A DNA stretch of 45,425 nucleotides from NCBI RefSeq assembly GCF_014596465.1, contig NZ_MECK01000479.1, positions 1-45,425 on the forward strand, read 5' to 3'. The DNA comes from Streptomyces sp. CBMA123 (GTDB lineage: Bacteria; Actinomycetota; Actinomycetes; Streptomycetales; Streptomycetaceae). Within the stretch, counting starts at the first letter, position 1, and the number at the start of each line of letters is the position of its first letter. The position numbers were made by a program, and so were the translations under genes. Positions 32,508 through 40,495 of this stretch are shown in pieces. A model generated the notes under the pieces. The model did no database searches and was not told the DNA's origin. It worked only from the letters and a program-made list of their open reading frames with translations.

Positions 32508-32523
32508 TGTGAGCTGGGTCACC
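32508..32523. promoter_or_regulatory. Crp-type operator in the cyclase/Crp divergent promoter
   Basis: TGTGA-GCTGGG-TCACC fits both the general CRP pattern TGTGA-N6-TCACA (one end base off) and the streptomycete Crp consensus GTG-N6-GNCAC exactly. It lies 121 bp before the cyclase start and 107 bp before the Crp-like start. A TATCCT on the minus strand (32543-32538) could be the -10 box of the cyclase operon, placing the box just downstream of its start. Confidence 0.7.
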
Positions 32524-32629
32524 CTCCGGGGTGCGGGAGGATAGCAGCCAGGTCGGCCCGGCGGTGGGTCCCTGAGGCAACTTGCTTCACCTGGAAGATG
32601 GTTGGCGATGGTTCCCCTACGCTCCGGGC

Positions 32630-33355
32630 ATGGTTTCGTGTGACAACTCCATGCCGCCCGCGCTGTTCGGCCCGAGTCGGACGTTCCTGGACATCGTGAC
32701 GCCGGAACGGTGGAAGGCCCTGGTCGCCGGGCTTGATCGCATCCGCCTTCCGGCGCACCGGTCGTTGATGCGGCAAGGGACCGTGGGGGCGCAGGTGATG
32801 TTCGTGCTGAACGGGGTGCTCAGGGTCGATCAGATCGGTGGCGGATCGGAGGACCGGTGGCGGCTGCGGAACTTCCGGCGCTGTGGTGACGTCCTCGGGG
32901 ACCTGGCCGTACTCGGCTCCGGCGTCCGGACAGCGAGCGTGACGACCTGTACCGAGTGCGAGATGGCGCTCATGCCGGGGGAGTTGTTCCGGGGGGCGGA
33001 TTTCCGTAGTGAGTACGGCCTCGAGCTCGCCGAGTACATCGCGGGCCGCGAGCGGGAGGCCCAGATGCTGTCGAGGCCCGGTGACGACCTGGCCCGGGTC
33101 GCGTGCGTGCTGGTGCCCCTGCTCGGCGACCGGAGGACGGCGGAGCAGGCGGCCGACGGTATCCGGCTGAAGGTCAGCCGGAAGGACATCGCGGGGTGCC
33201 TCGGCATCGGCCCCAGGGCCTTGCGGCGGATCACCGCCGAATTGCCGTTCGGGGGAACTCCGGAGGGGCGTCGGAAGCTGCTGGTGGTGGCGGACCCGGC
33301 CGGGTTGCGTGCTGCTGCGGAGCGGCTGGGTGGGCGGTATCCGCAGGTCGGGTGA
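32630..33355 (+). CDS. Crp/Fnr-family cyclic-nucleotide-binding regulator
   Basis: A 241-aa protein. Residues 20-130 are a cNMP-binding beta roll: LPAHRSLMRQGTVGAQVMFV, LNGVLRVDQ and the phosphate-binding cassette GDVLGDLAVLGSGVRTASV (86-104), with Arg100 for the phosphate and Asp91 where CRP has Glu. The dimer helix is ELAEYIAGREREAQML, and the winged helix has LKVSRKDIAGCLGIGPRALR. No Cys cluster, so it is CRP-like rather than FNR-like. TACGCT ends six bases before the ATG, suggesting a leaderless mRNA. Divergent from the cyclase operon, whose product it may sense. Confidence 0.85.
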   Translation: MVSCDNSMPPALFGPSRTFLDIVTPERWKALVAGLDRIRLPAHRSLMRQGTVGAQVMFVLNGVLRVDQIGGGSEDRWRLRNFRRCGDVLGDLAVLGSGVRTASVTTCTECEMALMPGELFRGADFRSEYGLELAEYIAGREREAQMLSRPGDDLARVACVLVPLLGDRRTAEQAADGIRLKVSRKDIAGCLGIGPRALRRITAELPFGGTPEGRRKLLVVADPAGLRAAAERLGGRYPQVG

Positions 33356-33357
33356 GG

Positions 33358-33804
33358 TCAGCCGGCGAGGATCAGGGCAGCGCAGGTCTCGATGACGTGG
33401 TGCCAGGACTGGTCGAGGATGTAGGCGCCGTTCATGCCGTGGTCGGCGAGTCGGAGGAAGTTTCCGCGCCGGGTGGCCTCGGCCGCCCGGCGCAGGGGTT
33501 CGCGGCGGTCGGCGAGGTAGTGGGTGGCGCAGGAGAGGGCCAGGGCCGCGAGGAGGCGGCGGGGTTTCGGGCGCAGGCCCAGGAGTCGGGCCCCCAGGAG
33601 CAGCGCGGCCGCCTGGGTGGCGGTGTAGGCCGTGACGTGAGCGGCGCAGGCGCGGCGGCCGGCTGCTGAGCGGTCGCTCTTGGTGCTGGCCTGGTGGTCG
33701 GTTTGGATCCAGTGATCCGCGAGATCGGCCGAGGCGCGGAGCAGCGCGTAGGCGGCGGCGAATGCGGAGGCGCGACTGGTGGGAGGGGGCGTGGGCGTGG
33801 ACAT
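33358..33804 (-). CDS. DUF3307-like membrane protein
   Basis: A 148-aa protein with ADLADHWIQTDHQASTKS, a conserved HVTAYTATQAAALLLGARLL helix, THYLADRREPLRR and LDQSWHHVIETCAALILAG. The D..IQTD..A..K and final DQ.WH patterns match DUF3307-type membrane proteins, which occur in phages and integrative elements. ATG at 33804 has GGAG five bases upstream. Its stop lies two bases from the Crp-like gene's stop (convergent). Confidence 0.6.
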   Translation of the reverse strand: MSTPTPPPTSRASAFAAAYALLRASADLADHWIQTDHQASTKSDRSAAGRRACAAHVTAYTATQAAALLLGARLLGLRPKPRRLLAALALSCATHYLADRREPLRRAAEATRRGNFLRLADHGMNGAYILDQSWHHVIETCAALILAG

Positions 33805-33868
33805 CGGGCTCCGATCGGCGGGCGGGAAGGGGGGAATGGGTCTGAGTGGTTGTGGTAGCAAGGCAGGC

Positions 33869-34510
33869 ATGACGGAGCGGAGCGGGTACCACCACGGGGC
33901 GCTGCCGGAGGCGTTGGTGGCGGCGGCGGTCGAGGTGGTGGACGAGCAGGGCCAGGAGAAGGTGAGCGTCCGGGAGGTGGCGCGCCGGGCGGGGGTGTCG
34001 GCGGGGGCGCCGTTCCGGCACTTCGCCGACCGGCAGGCGCTGTTGGCGGCGGTGGCGGACCGGGTGCTGGCGGACTTCGCCCGCTGGCAGGAGGCGGAGG
34101 TGGCGGCCGCCGAGGCGGTCGGGGGGTCGGCGATGCGGGCGCTCGGGCTGGGGTTCGTCCGGTACGCGATGCGTTATCCGCGGCGGTTCGAGCTGGTGCG
34201 TTCGCGGGTGTTCGCGGCCGACCGGGATCCGCGGCTGCGGGAGCAACTGGACGGTCTGGACCGGGCGTTCACCGAGCTGGTCGTGGCGGACCAGGCGGCG
34301 GGCCGGGTGGGTGCCGGGGACCCGGGGCTGGTGCTGCTGGCCGGGCAGGCGCTGGTGTACGGGCTGGCGCAGATGATCGTGGACGGCTACCTGCCGGCCG
34401 AGCGGGCCGAGGAACTGGTCGTCCAGGTGCTGGACACCTTCCGTCGGGGGATCGGCGGGGTCGTCAATCCGCCTCAGCCGTCGTCGAATTGTGGCTGTGG
34501 CAGGCCTTGA
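33869..34510 (+). CDS. TetR-family regulator
   Basis: A 213-aa regulator: YHHGALPEALVAAAVEVVDE, EKVSVREVARRAGVSAGAPF, RHFADRQALLAAVADRV, then a TetR_C/WHG-type ligand domain (GLGFVRYAMRYPRRFELVRS). The Cys/Gly-rich end (NCGCGRP) may come from run-off into the intergenic region. It probably controls the DUF4188 gene 79 bp downstream through the 19-bp palindrome in between. Confidence 0.85.
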   Translation: MTERSGYHHGALPEALVAAAVEVVDEQGQEKVSVREVARRAGVSAGAPFRHFADRQALLAAVADRVLADFARWQEAEVAAAEAVGGSAMRALGLGFVRYAMRYPRRFELVRSRVFAADRDPRLREQLDGLDRAFTELVVADQAAGRVGAGDPGLVLLAGQALVYGLAQMIVDGYLPAERAEELVVQVLDTFRRGIGGVVNPPQPSSNCGCGRP

Positions 34511-34528
34511 CCGGGTTTCCGGGCGTTG

Positions 34529-34547
34529 ATGTAATCACCGATTACAT
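34529..34547. promoter_or_regulatory. TetR-type operator before the DUF4188 gene
   Basis: Perfect palindrome ATGTAATC-ACC-GATTACAT, the most AT-rich spot in the area. It lies between the TetR gene and the DUF4188 gene it probably regulates. GTAATC/GATTAC half-sites with a short spacer are usual for this regulator class. Confidence 0.75.
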
Positions 34548-34589
34548 GAGGCGCCGGCGCGCGTACGCGCACGGGTTCGGGAGGCCGCG

Positions 34590-35198
34590 ATGCCGATGGG
34601 TAACACGTTCGTCCGCTCGATGTTCGCCAAGCCGCAGCCGGGCTACACCACCGCCGCCGCCACCGGCGACACCGTGGTGCTGCTGATCGGCATGCGGATC
34701 AACCGCTTCTGGGCCGTGCACCACTGGGGCCCGGTGATGTTCGCGATGTTCCGGATGCTGTACGAGCTGCGCCGCAGCCCCGAACGCGGCCTGCGCGGCC
34801 GGATCCTGCTCACCGCCTCGCCGCGCACCTACTACGTCGTCCAGTACTGGGAGTCGAAGGAGCACCTGTACCGCTACGCGACCGCGCCGGACGGCTTCCA
34901 CCACACCGTGTGGGGCATCGCCAACCGGATGGTGCGGGAGGGCAGGTTGCGCGGGCACGTCGGGCTCTGGCACGAGACGTACATCGTCCCCGAGGGCGGC
35001 TACGAGTCGATCTACTTCGACATGCCGGCCTTCGGTCTGGCCGGCGCCACCGGCCAGGTGCCGGTGGAGGAGCGCGGCCGGCACGCCGCCCAGCGCCTGG
35101 CCTACCGCTCGGCGGACGGTAGCGGCGGAGAGGACGGCGCGGAGGGCAGTGCGCAGGACGGCGCCGAGGACGGCGCGCAGGCCCGGGGAGTGTCGTGA
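34590..35198 (+). CDS. DUF4188-family protein (monooxygenase-like)
   Basis: A 202-aa protein with the DUF4188 core: TVVLLIGMRINRFWAVHHWG, PVMFAMFRMLYELRR, TYYVVQYWESKEHLYRYA, HTVWGIANRMVREGRLRGHV, GLWHETYIVPEGGYESIYFD. The family is a ferredoxin-like (ABM-type) fold near heme-dependent dehydratases and monooxygenases. The tail from residue 170 is a low-complexity Gly/Ala/Glu/Asp repeat (EDGAEGSAQDGAEDGAQ). Confidence 0.8.
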   Translation: MPMGNTFVRSMFAKPQPGYTTAAATGDTVVLLIGMRINRFWAVHHWGPVMFAMFRMLYELRRSPERGLRGRILLTASPRTYYVVQYWESKEHLYRYATAPDGFHHTVWGIANRMVREGRLRGHVGLWHETYIVPEGGYESIYFDMPAFGLAGATGQVPVEERGRHAAQRLAYRSADGSGGEDGAEGSAQDGAEDGAQARGVS

Positions 35199-35234
35199 GT
35201 CCGTCCGGCCGCCCCGGTGTGGGAGCGTCGGGGG

Positions 35235-35921
35235 ATGGTCGATCAGGGCGGCGCCGCGCGACCGGCGCGGGTGGTGCACGAGGTGCCGTACCGGGCGCAG
35301 TGGGAGTCCGCCGAGCTGGTGCGGGACATCGTGGACGGGCGGCTGGACGCGGCGCGTGACCCGCGCTGGGGCCAGTCGGGCGCGGCCACCCCGGAGGAGT
35401 ACGCGTGGTGGTCCTGGCGGCTGTGCGGGGTGGCCTGCCTGCGGATGGCGCTGGAGCACTGGTGGGGCGTGACCCCGGCGGCGATGGCGCTGGCGGCCGA
35501 GTGCCTGGCGGCCGGCGCGTACGTCCGGGACGGTGAGAGCCTGCGCGGGCTGGTCCACACGCCGTTCGCCGGCTACGCCCGGCGGCGCTGGGGACTGGCC
35601 GCCCGGGCCGCCGAGTTGAGCCCCGCCCAGGTGGGGGCCGAGGTGGCGGACGGGCGGCTGGTGATGCTGTCGGTGCACCCGTCGATCCGGGAGCCGGGCG
35701 GTCCGGAGCCGGTCCGGCGCGGCGGCCACCTGGTGCTGGCGGTGGGCGCCACCGAGACGGCGCTGCTGATCCACAACCCCTCCGGCTTCCCGGGGGAGTC
35801 GCAGGCCTTCGCCCGGGTGCCGTGGCGCTCGTTCGGGCAGTTCTACGCCGGGCGGGGGATCGTGCTGGGCCCGCCCGGCGCCGTCGACGGTCAGGTGTTG
35901 TCCGGGAGCCCCACCGGGTAG
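35235..35921 (+). CDS. C39-family peptidase-like protein
   Basis: A 228-aa protein with a papain-like C39_2 pattern: SWRLCGVACLRMALEHWW (nucleophile Cys in CGVACLRM), RRGGHLVLAVGAT (His) and LLIHNPSGFPGESQ (Asn/Asp). No signal peptide or membrane segment, so it is cytoplasmic, unlike bacteriocin-processing exporters. GGGAG upstream of the ATG. Its last 31 bases overlap the convergent SCO6745-family gene. Confidence 0.7.
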   Translation: MVDQGGAARPARVVHEVPYRAQWESAELVRDIVDGRLDAARDPRWGQSGAATPEEYAWWSWRLCGVACLRMALEHWWGVTPAAMALAAECLAAGAYVRDGESLRGLVHTPFAGYARRRWGLAARAAELSPAQVGAEVADGRLVMLSVHPSIREPGGPEPVRRGGHLVLAVGATETALLIHNPSGFPGESQAFARVPWRSFGQFYAGRGIVLGPPGAVDGQVLSGSPTG

Positions 35922-36742
35922 AACGGCAGGCTGCTCCGGCACAGCGCCGAGATCGGCTTCAACGCGGCGGCCAGCCCGTCGAGTTCGGCCCGCGGGTAGT
36001 CCTCCCAGACCCGGGCGGCGGCCAGGTCGGTGGCGGCCTCCAGGGCCTGGTGGCGGATCCGGCCGAGTTCGGTGACCGTGCCGGCGGCGGTCAGCCAGCC
36101 GCGCTCGACCAGGCGCGCGGCGGCCGCATCCCACTGCTCGTCCGTCCAGCCGCGCACCGGCTGGAGCTGCTCGCGGCGCATGTCCATCGCACAGCGCATC
36201 ACCAGCGCCTCGCAGCCGTCCAGCCCGGCGGTGACCAGCGCGGCCACATGGCCGTCCCCGCGGTGCTCGCGCATCACGGTGGCGGCCCGCCAGAGCCGCT
36301 CGTACAGGCCGGTCGGCGGCGGGAGCGCGGCGTTGGCGGCGGCCAGCACCCGGCCGGCGCAGTCCAGTCGGGCCGCGGCCTGCTCCAGCGTCTCGACCGC
36401 CCGCTCGACCTGGCCCCGGTCCACGTGCTCCAGCAGCCGGGCCAGCGCGGCGCCGGCACCCTTGCCGCGGGCGGCCAGCGCCTCCTCCGGGCCGGCCAGC
36501 GACCAGACCGCGGGCAGGGCGCGCTCGACCATCGCCGGGGCGAAGTTGAAGAACGCGCCGATCACCGGCGGGGCGTCCACCGCGCCGAGCGGGGCCGAGC
36601 GCCCGGCGAAGTAGCCGCGCCAGAAGCCGCGCAGCCCGGCCTCCTCGAAGGAGTCGAGACACTCGGGCTGGAAGTAGGTGACCGCGTGCACCGGCTCGAA
36701 GAGCCACCAGAGCGCGCGGGCGGGATGGACGAGATCGGCCAT
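35891..36742 (-). CDS. SCO6745-family protein, copy A
   Basis: A 283-aa helical protein: ARALWWLFEPVHAVTYFQPE, FWRGYFAGRSAPLGAVDAPP, GAFFNFAPAMVERALPAVW, and a C-terminal winged-helix-like half with ERGWLTAAGTVTELGRIRH. The family (HTH_67-type) is common in streptomycetes, often in resistance or stress contexts, with no settled function. It is a tandem paralogue of the gene at 36989-37846, and a Crp-like box lies about 170 bp upstream. Confidence 0.8.
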   Translation of the reverse strand: MADLVHPARALWWLFEPVHAVTYFQPECLDSFEEAGLRGFWRGYFAGRSAPLGAVDAPPVIGAFFNFAPAMVERALPAVWSLAGPEEALAARGKGAGAALARLLEHVDRGQVERAVETLEQAAARLDCAGRVLAAANAALPPPTGLYERLWRAATVMREHRGDGHVAALVTAGLDGCEALVMRCAMDMRREQLQPVRGWTDEQWDAAAARLVERGWLTAAGTVTELGRIRHQALEAATDLAAARVWEDYPRAELDGLAAALKPISALCRSSLPFYPVGLPDNT

Positions 36743-36910
36743 CGGGAGACCTTCCCTGGGACGGGGCTCCGGGCGGGGAGCTTGACTGGTCGGCACGGCA
36801 CGGCACGGGTGGTCACCCGAGCGGCGGGGTGCGGGGGCAGCTCGGGCGGGTGCGTGGTCCGTTCACCTGCTGATGACCACGGGGGCGGTCCCGGTAATCC
36901 CCGGCGGGAT

Positions 36911-36924
36911 GTGATGCCGGTCAC
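36911..36924 (-). promoter_or_regulatory. Crp-type box upstream of SCO6745-family copy A
   Basis: TGTGA-TGCCGG-TCAC fits GTG-N6-GNCAC. It is part of a ~55-bp block (36870-36924) shared with the upstream region of copy B, including a GGTAAT that reads ATTACC on the gene strand and could be part of a -10 element. Confidence 0.6.
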
Positions 36925-36988
36925 TCAGCGACCGTGGGGGCGGGTGAAAGGGCGGTCACGGGGGCGGGCGAGGGCCGCCGCGCGCCGG

Positions 36989-37846
36989 CTACTGCCGCAC
37001 CGGCGGCATCGCGAGCGGGTTGACCGGCAGCTGTGCGCGGCAGAGTGCCGCGATCGGCCGCAACACGGCGGTCAGGCGGTCGAGTTCGCCGTCCGGCAGC
37101 CCCTCCCAGACCCGGCCGGCGGCCAGGTCGGTGGCCGCCTCCAGGGCCTGGCGGCGGATCCGGCCCAGTTCGGTGACCGTGCCGGCGGCGGTCAGCCAGC
37201 CGCGTTCGGCCAGGCGCGCGGCGGCGGCCTCCCACTCCTGGTCCGTCCAGCCGCGCATCGGCTGGAGCACCTGGCGGCGGGTGTCCGCCGCGCAGTGCAG
37301 CACCGACGCCTCGCAGCCGTCCAGCCCGGCGGTGACCAGCGCGGCCACATGGCCGTCCCCGCGGTGCTCGCGCAGCACGGTCGCGGCCTGCCACAGCCGC
37401 CCGTGGGCGTCGGCGGGCCGGGGGAGCGCGGCGTTGGCGGCGGCCAGCACCCGGCCGGCACAGTCCAGCCGGGCCACCGCCTCCTCCAGGGCCGTCGCCG
37501 CCGACTCGATCCGCCCGGGCTCCACCTGTGCCAGCAGTCGGGTCAGCGCCGCCGCCGAGCCGCCGGCCCGGGCGGCCAGCGCCTGCTCAGGGCTCGCGTG
37601 GGTCCACGCCTCGGGCAGGGCGTGCTCGACCATCGCCGGGGCGAAGCTGAAGAACGCGGCGATCACCGGCGGGGCGTCCACCGCACCGAGCGGGGCCGAG
37701 CGGGCGGCGAAGTAACCGCGCCAGCCGCCGTCCAGCCCGGCCGCCTCGAAGGCCACCCGGCTCTCGGGCTGGAGGAAGGTGACGGCGTGCACCGGCTCGT
37801 AGAGCCACCACAGGGCGCGGGCGGGGGGAACGGCGGGATCGGACAT
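36989..37846 (-). CDS. SCO6745-family protein, copy B
   Basis: A 285-aa paralogue of copy A with the same landmarks: ARALWWLYEPVHAVTFLQPE, WRGYFAARSAPLGAVDAPPV, RLDCAGRVLAAANAALP, EHRGDGHVAALVTAGLDGCE, ERGWLTAAGTVTELGRIRR. By eye most positions are identical, with differences spread over the length, so the duplication is older than the DUF397 one. Both gene and promoter region were copied. Confidence 0.8.
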   Translation of the reverse strand: MSDPAVPPARALWWLYEPVHAVTFLQPESRVAFEAAGLDGGWRGYFAARSAPLGAVDAPPVIAAFFSFAPAMVEHALPEAWTHASPEQALAARAGGSAAALTRLLAQVEPGRIESAATALEEAVARLDCAGRVLAAANAALPRPADAHGRLWQAATVLREHRGDGHVAALVTAGLDGCEASVLHCAADTRRQVLQPMRGWTDQEWEAAAARLAERGWLTAAGTVTELGRIRRQALEAATDLAAGRVWEGLPDGELDRLTAVLRPIAALCRAQLPVNPLAMPPVRQ

Positions 37847-37985
37847 CGGGAGGCCTTCCTCGTGGGGGCTCGACGGCCGGCCGGGGCGACCAGGCGGACG
37901 CGGCCGGCCGGGGCGGCCGGGCGGGCACCCGACCGCTCAGGTGCTGATGGCCACGGCAGCGGCCCCGGTAACCCCCGGAGCGGGT

Positions 37986-37999
37986 GTGATCACCGTCAC
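37986..37999 (-). promoter_or_regulatory. Crp-type box upstream of SCO6745-family copy B
   Basis: TGTGA-TCACCG-TCAC fits GTG-N6-GNCAC. It is the counterpart of the box at 36911-36924 in the duplicated block 37944-37999. The six-base spacer differs while the arms are kept. Confidence 0.6.
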
Positions 38000-38105
38000 G
38001 CGGTGCACCGGGGGTGCGCCCGCCGGTGGCCCGGCACGAGATGATGGGACGCGGGCGCCCTCGGGCGTCCGGCCCTCGCAAACCCCCGTACGAAGGTAGT
38101 CGGTC

Positions 38106-38789
38106 ATGGCCCAGATCAACCCCAGCATCCTGTCCGCGGACTTCGCCCGGCTCGCCGACGAGGCCGAGGCCGTCCGGGGTTCCGACTGGCTGCACGTGGA
38201 CGTCATGGACAACCACTTCGTGCCGAACCTGACCCTGGGCGTCCCGGTGGTCGAGTCGCTCGCCCGGGCCACCGACATCCCGCTCGACTGCCACCTCATG
38301 ATCGAGGACCCGGACCGCTGGGCCCCGCAGTACATCGAGGCCGGTGCCGGCTCGATCACCTTCCACGTCGAGGCCGCCGCCGCGCCCGTCCGGCTGGCCC
38401 GCGAGATCCGGGCCAAGGGCGCCCGCGCCTCGATGGCGCTCAAGCCGGGCACCCCGATCGAGCCGTACGAGGACCTGCTGCCCGAGCTGGACATGCTGTT
38501 GATCATGACGGTCGAGCCCGGCTTCGGCGGCCAGGCCTTCCTGGACATCATGCTGCCGAAGATCCGCCGCACCCGGGAGCTGATCGCCAGGCACGGCCTG
38601 GAGCTGTGGCTGCAGGTCGACGGCGGCGTCTCCGCGGCCACCATCGAGCGCTGCGCCGAGGCCGGCGCGGACGTCTTCGTGGCCGGCTCGGCCGTCTACG
38701 GGGCGGAGGACCCGGCCGCGGCCGTCCGCAACCTGCGCGAGCTGGCCGACAAGTCCTCGGCGGTCGCCTGGTGGGCCTGCGAGCACTGA
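38106..38789 (+). CDS. rpe: Ribulose-phosphate 3-epimerase
   Basis: A 227-aa (beta/alpha)8 enzyme that interconverts ribulose-5-phosphate and xylulose-5-phosphate (pentose phosphate pathway). Signatures: [34 protein letters not shown] with metal His/Asp, [67 protein letters not shown]. Length and sequence are standard. It probably marks the return to core chromosome. Confidence 0.95.
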   Translation: MAQINPSILSADFARLADEAEAVRGSDWLHVDVMDNHFVPNLTLGVPVVESLARATDIPLDCHLMIEDPDRWAPQYIEAGAGSITFHVEAAAAPVRLAREIRAKGARASMALKPGTPIEPYEDLLPELDMLLIMTVEPGFGGQAFLDIMLPKIRRTRELIARHGLELWLQVDGGVSAATIERCAEAGADVFVAGSAVYGAEDPAAAVRNLRELADKSSAVAWWACEH

Positions 38790-38923
38790 GGCGCCCGCCC
38801 GCCCGGAGCGGCCGCACCGCCGGATGGCCGGGCGCGGGTGGAGGAACGTCGTACCGTGCCGGATGATCGGTGACGGTGTACGCCTCTCCCGCCCGGCCCT
38901 CCTCGTACGGTGGTGGTACCGCG

Positions 38924-39883
38924 ATGAGCAACCTCGACCTCAGGCCCGCCCCGACCGACTGCGGCCGCGAGGCCAGCGGCGGGCCGGTGAAGGACTTGCT
39001 GACGGGTCGTCAAGTCCCGCTCGGCGAAAGCACGATGGTGCGTCGACTGCTCCCCAGTCTGGGTCGCCGGATGGTCGGCGCCTGGTGCTTCGTGGACCAC
39101 TACGGCCCGGACGACATCGCCGGCGAGCCCGGCATGCGGGTCCCGCCGCACCCGCACGCGGGCCTGCAGACGGTCAGCTGGCTCCACCAGGGCGAGGTGC
39201 TGCACCGCGACAGCCTCGGCAGCCTGCAGGCCATCCGGCCCTACGAGCTGGGCCTGATGACCTCCGGCCGGGCGATCTCCCACTCCGAGGAGTCCCCGCG
39301 CCCGCACGCCCGCTTCCTGCACGGTGCCCAGCTCTGGGTCGCCCTCCCGGGCGCCCACCGGCACACCGCCCCCTCCTTCGAGCACCACCCCGAACTGCCC
39401 GTGGTCACCGCCCCGGGCCTGCGCGCCACCGTCATCCTCGGCACCCTGGACACCGCCACCTCCCCGGGCACCACCCACACCCCGCTGGTCGGCGCCGACC
39501 TCGCCCTCGCCGACGGGACGGACCTGCGTCTCCCGCTGGTCCCCGGGTTCGAGTACGCCGTCCTCGCCATGACCGGCCGGATCGACGTCGACGGCGTCCC
39601 GGTCGAACCCGGCTCGCTGCTCTACCTCGGCTGCGGCCGCCGCGAACTCCCGCTCCTCGCCCGCTCGGAGGCCTCGGCGCTGCTCCTCGGCGGCGCGCCC
39701 TTCGAGGAGCGGATCGTCATGTGGTGGAACTTCATCGGCCGCTCGACCGAGGACATCGCCCGGGCCCGCGCCGACTGGATGACCGGCGACCGCTTCGGTG
39801 AGGTCCACGGCTACGACGGTGCCCGGCTGGCCGCCCCGGAGCTGCCGGACGCGCCGCTGAAGGCGCGCGGCCGGGAGCGCTGA
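38924..39883 (+). CDS. Pirin-family protein
   Basis: A 319-aa bicupin: GAWCFVDHYGPDD, the metal-binding block VPPHPHAGLQTVSWLHQGEV, HRDSLGSLQAIRPYELGLMTSG, AISHSEESP, and a C-terminal cupin with GGAPFEERIVMWWNFIGRS. Pirins are iron-binding proteins, some with quercetinase activity. ATG at 38924 is preferred to the upstream GTG at 38870 because conservation begins there. Confidence 0.9.
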   Translation: MSNLDLRPAPTDCGREASGGPVKDLLTGRQVPLGESTMVRRLLPSLGRRMVGAWCFVDHYGPDDIAGEPGMRVPPHPHAGLQTVSWLHQGEVLHRDSLGSLQAIRPYELGLMTSGRAISHSEESPRPHARFLHGAQLWVALPGAHRHTAPSFEHHPELPVVTAPGLRATVILGTLDTATSPGTTHTPLVGADLALADGTDLRLPLVPGFEYAVLAMTGRIDVDGVPVEPGSLLYLGCGRRELPLLARSEASALLLGGAPFEERIVMWWNFIGRSTEDIARARADWMTGDRFGEVHGYDGARLAAPELPDAPLKARGRER

Positions 39884-39933
39884 GGGGAGGTCGGGAAGGG
39901 TAAAAGGGCTCGCCAGGGGGGACTGCGGCCGAT

Positions 39934-39955
39934 ATGGTAAATGCGCATAGTAGAT
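39934..39955. promoter_or_regulatory. AT-rich symmetric site before the MarR gene
   Basis: TATGGTAA-ATGCGCAT-AGTAGA contains the palindrome ATGCGCAT (39941-39948) flanked by TA steps. It lies 19 bases before the MarR start at 39974, where autorepression would act. Confidence 0.4.
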
Positions 39956-39973
39956 CGAGGGGGAGTGAGCACC

Positions 39974-40492
39974 ATGGGGGAACCGTCCGTCGTGCGGAAC
40001 GGGTCGGAGGCCGGGTTCGAGCGGGCCGCGAAGCCGGGGGAGAGTCCGGGCTTCCTGCTCTGGCGCGTCACGCTGAGCTGGCAGCGGGCGCTCGCCGCCG
40101 CGCTGCGGCCGTACGGCCTGACGCATGTGCAGTTCGTGCTGCTGGCCGGGGCGGGCCGGCTCGGGGAGCAGGAGGGGCCGCCCACCCAGCGGCGGCTGGC
40201 CGAGCACTCCGGCACCGATCCGATGATGACCAGCCAGGTGCTGCGCACCCTGGAGGGCAAGGGGCTGGTCGAGCGGGTGCCCGATCCGGCGGACAGCCGG
40301 GCCAAGCGGGTGCGGGTCACCGGGGCCGCGGCGGCGCTGCTGGTGGACGCGATGGAGGCGGTGGAGCGGGCCGACGCCGCGTTCTTCGCGCCCGCCCCGC
40401 GCGGGGCCGCGCTCGGGGTGCTGAACGCGCTGTCCGAGGCGTGGTGCGCGCCGTTCGGCTCCGGTGCGCCGGCCACCCGTGCGGAGGGCTGA
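39974..40492 (+). CDS. MarR-family regulator
   Basis: A 172-aa winged-helix regulator: LLWRVTLSWQRALAAALRPY, GLTHVQFVLLAGAGRL, recognition region TQRRLAEHSGTDPMMTSQVL, wing PDPADSRAKRVRVT. ATG at 39974 has GAGGGGGAG eight bases upstream; an ATG at 39941 lies inside the probable operator. Targets may be itself and the pirin gene, which is upstream on the same strand. Confidence 0.85.
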   Translation: MGEPSVVRNGSEAGFERAAKPGESPGFLLWRVTLSWQRALAAALRPYGLTHVQFVLLAGAGRLGEQEGPPTQRRLAEHSGTDPMMTSQVLRTLEGKGLVERVPDPADSRAKRVRVTGAAAALLVDAMEAVERADAAFFAPAPRGAALGVLNALSEAWCAPFGSGAPATRAEG

Positions 40493-40495
40493 GCC

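Noticed and set aside
35822..38044. 740-aa plus-strand frame over the SCO6745-family genes
   Set aside because: It repeats itself because it is antisense to two paralogues; no domain pattern.
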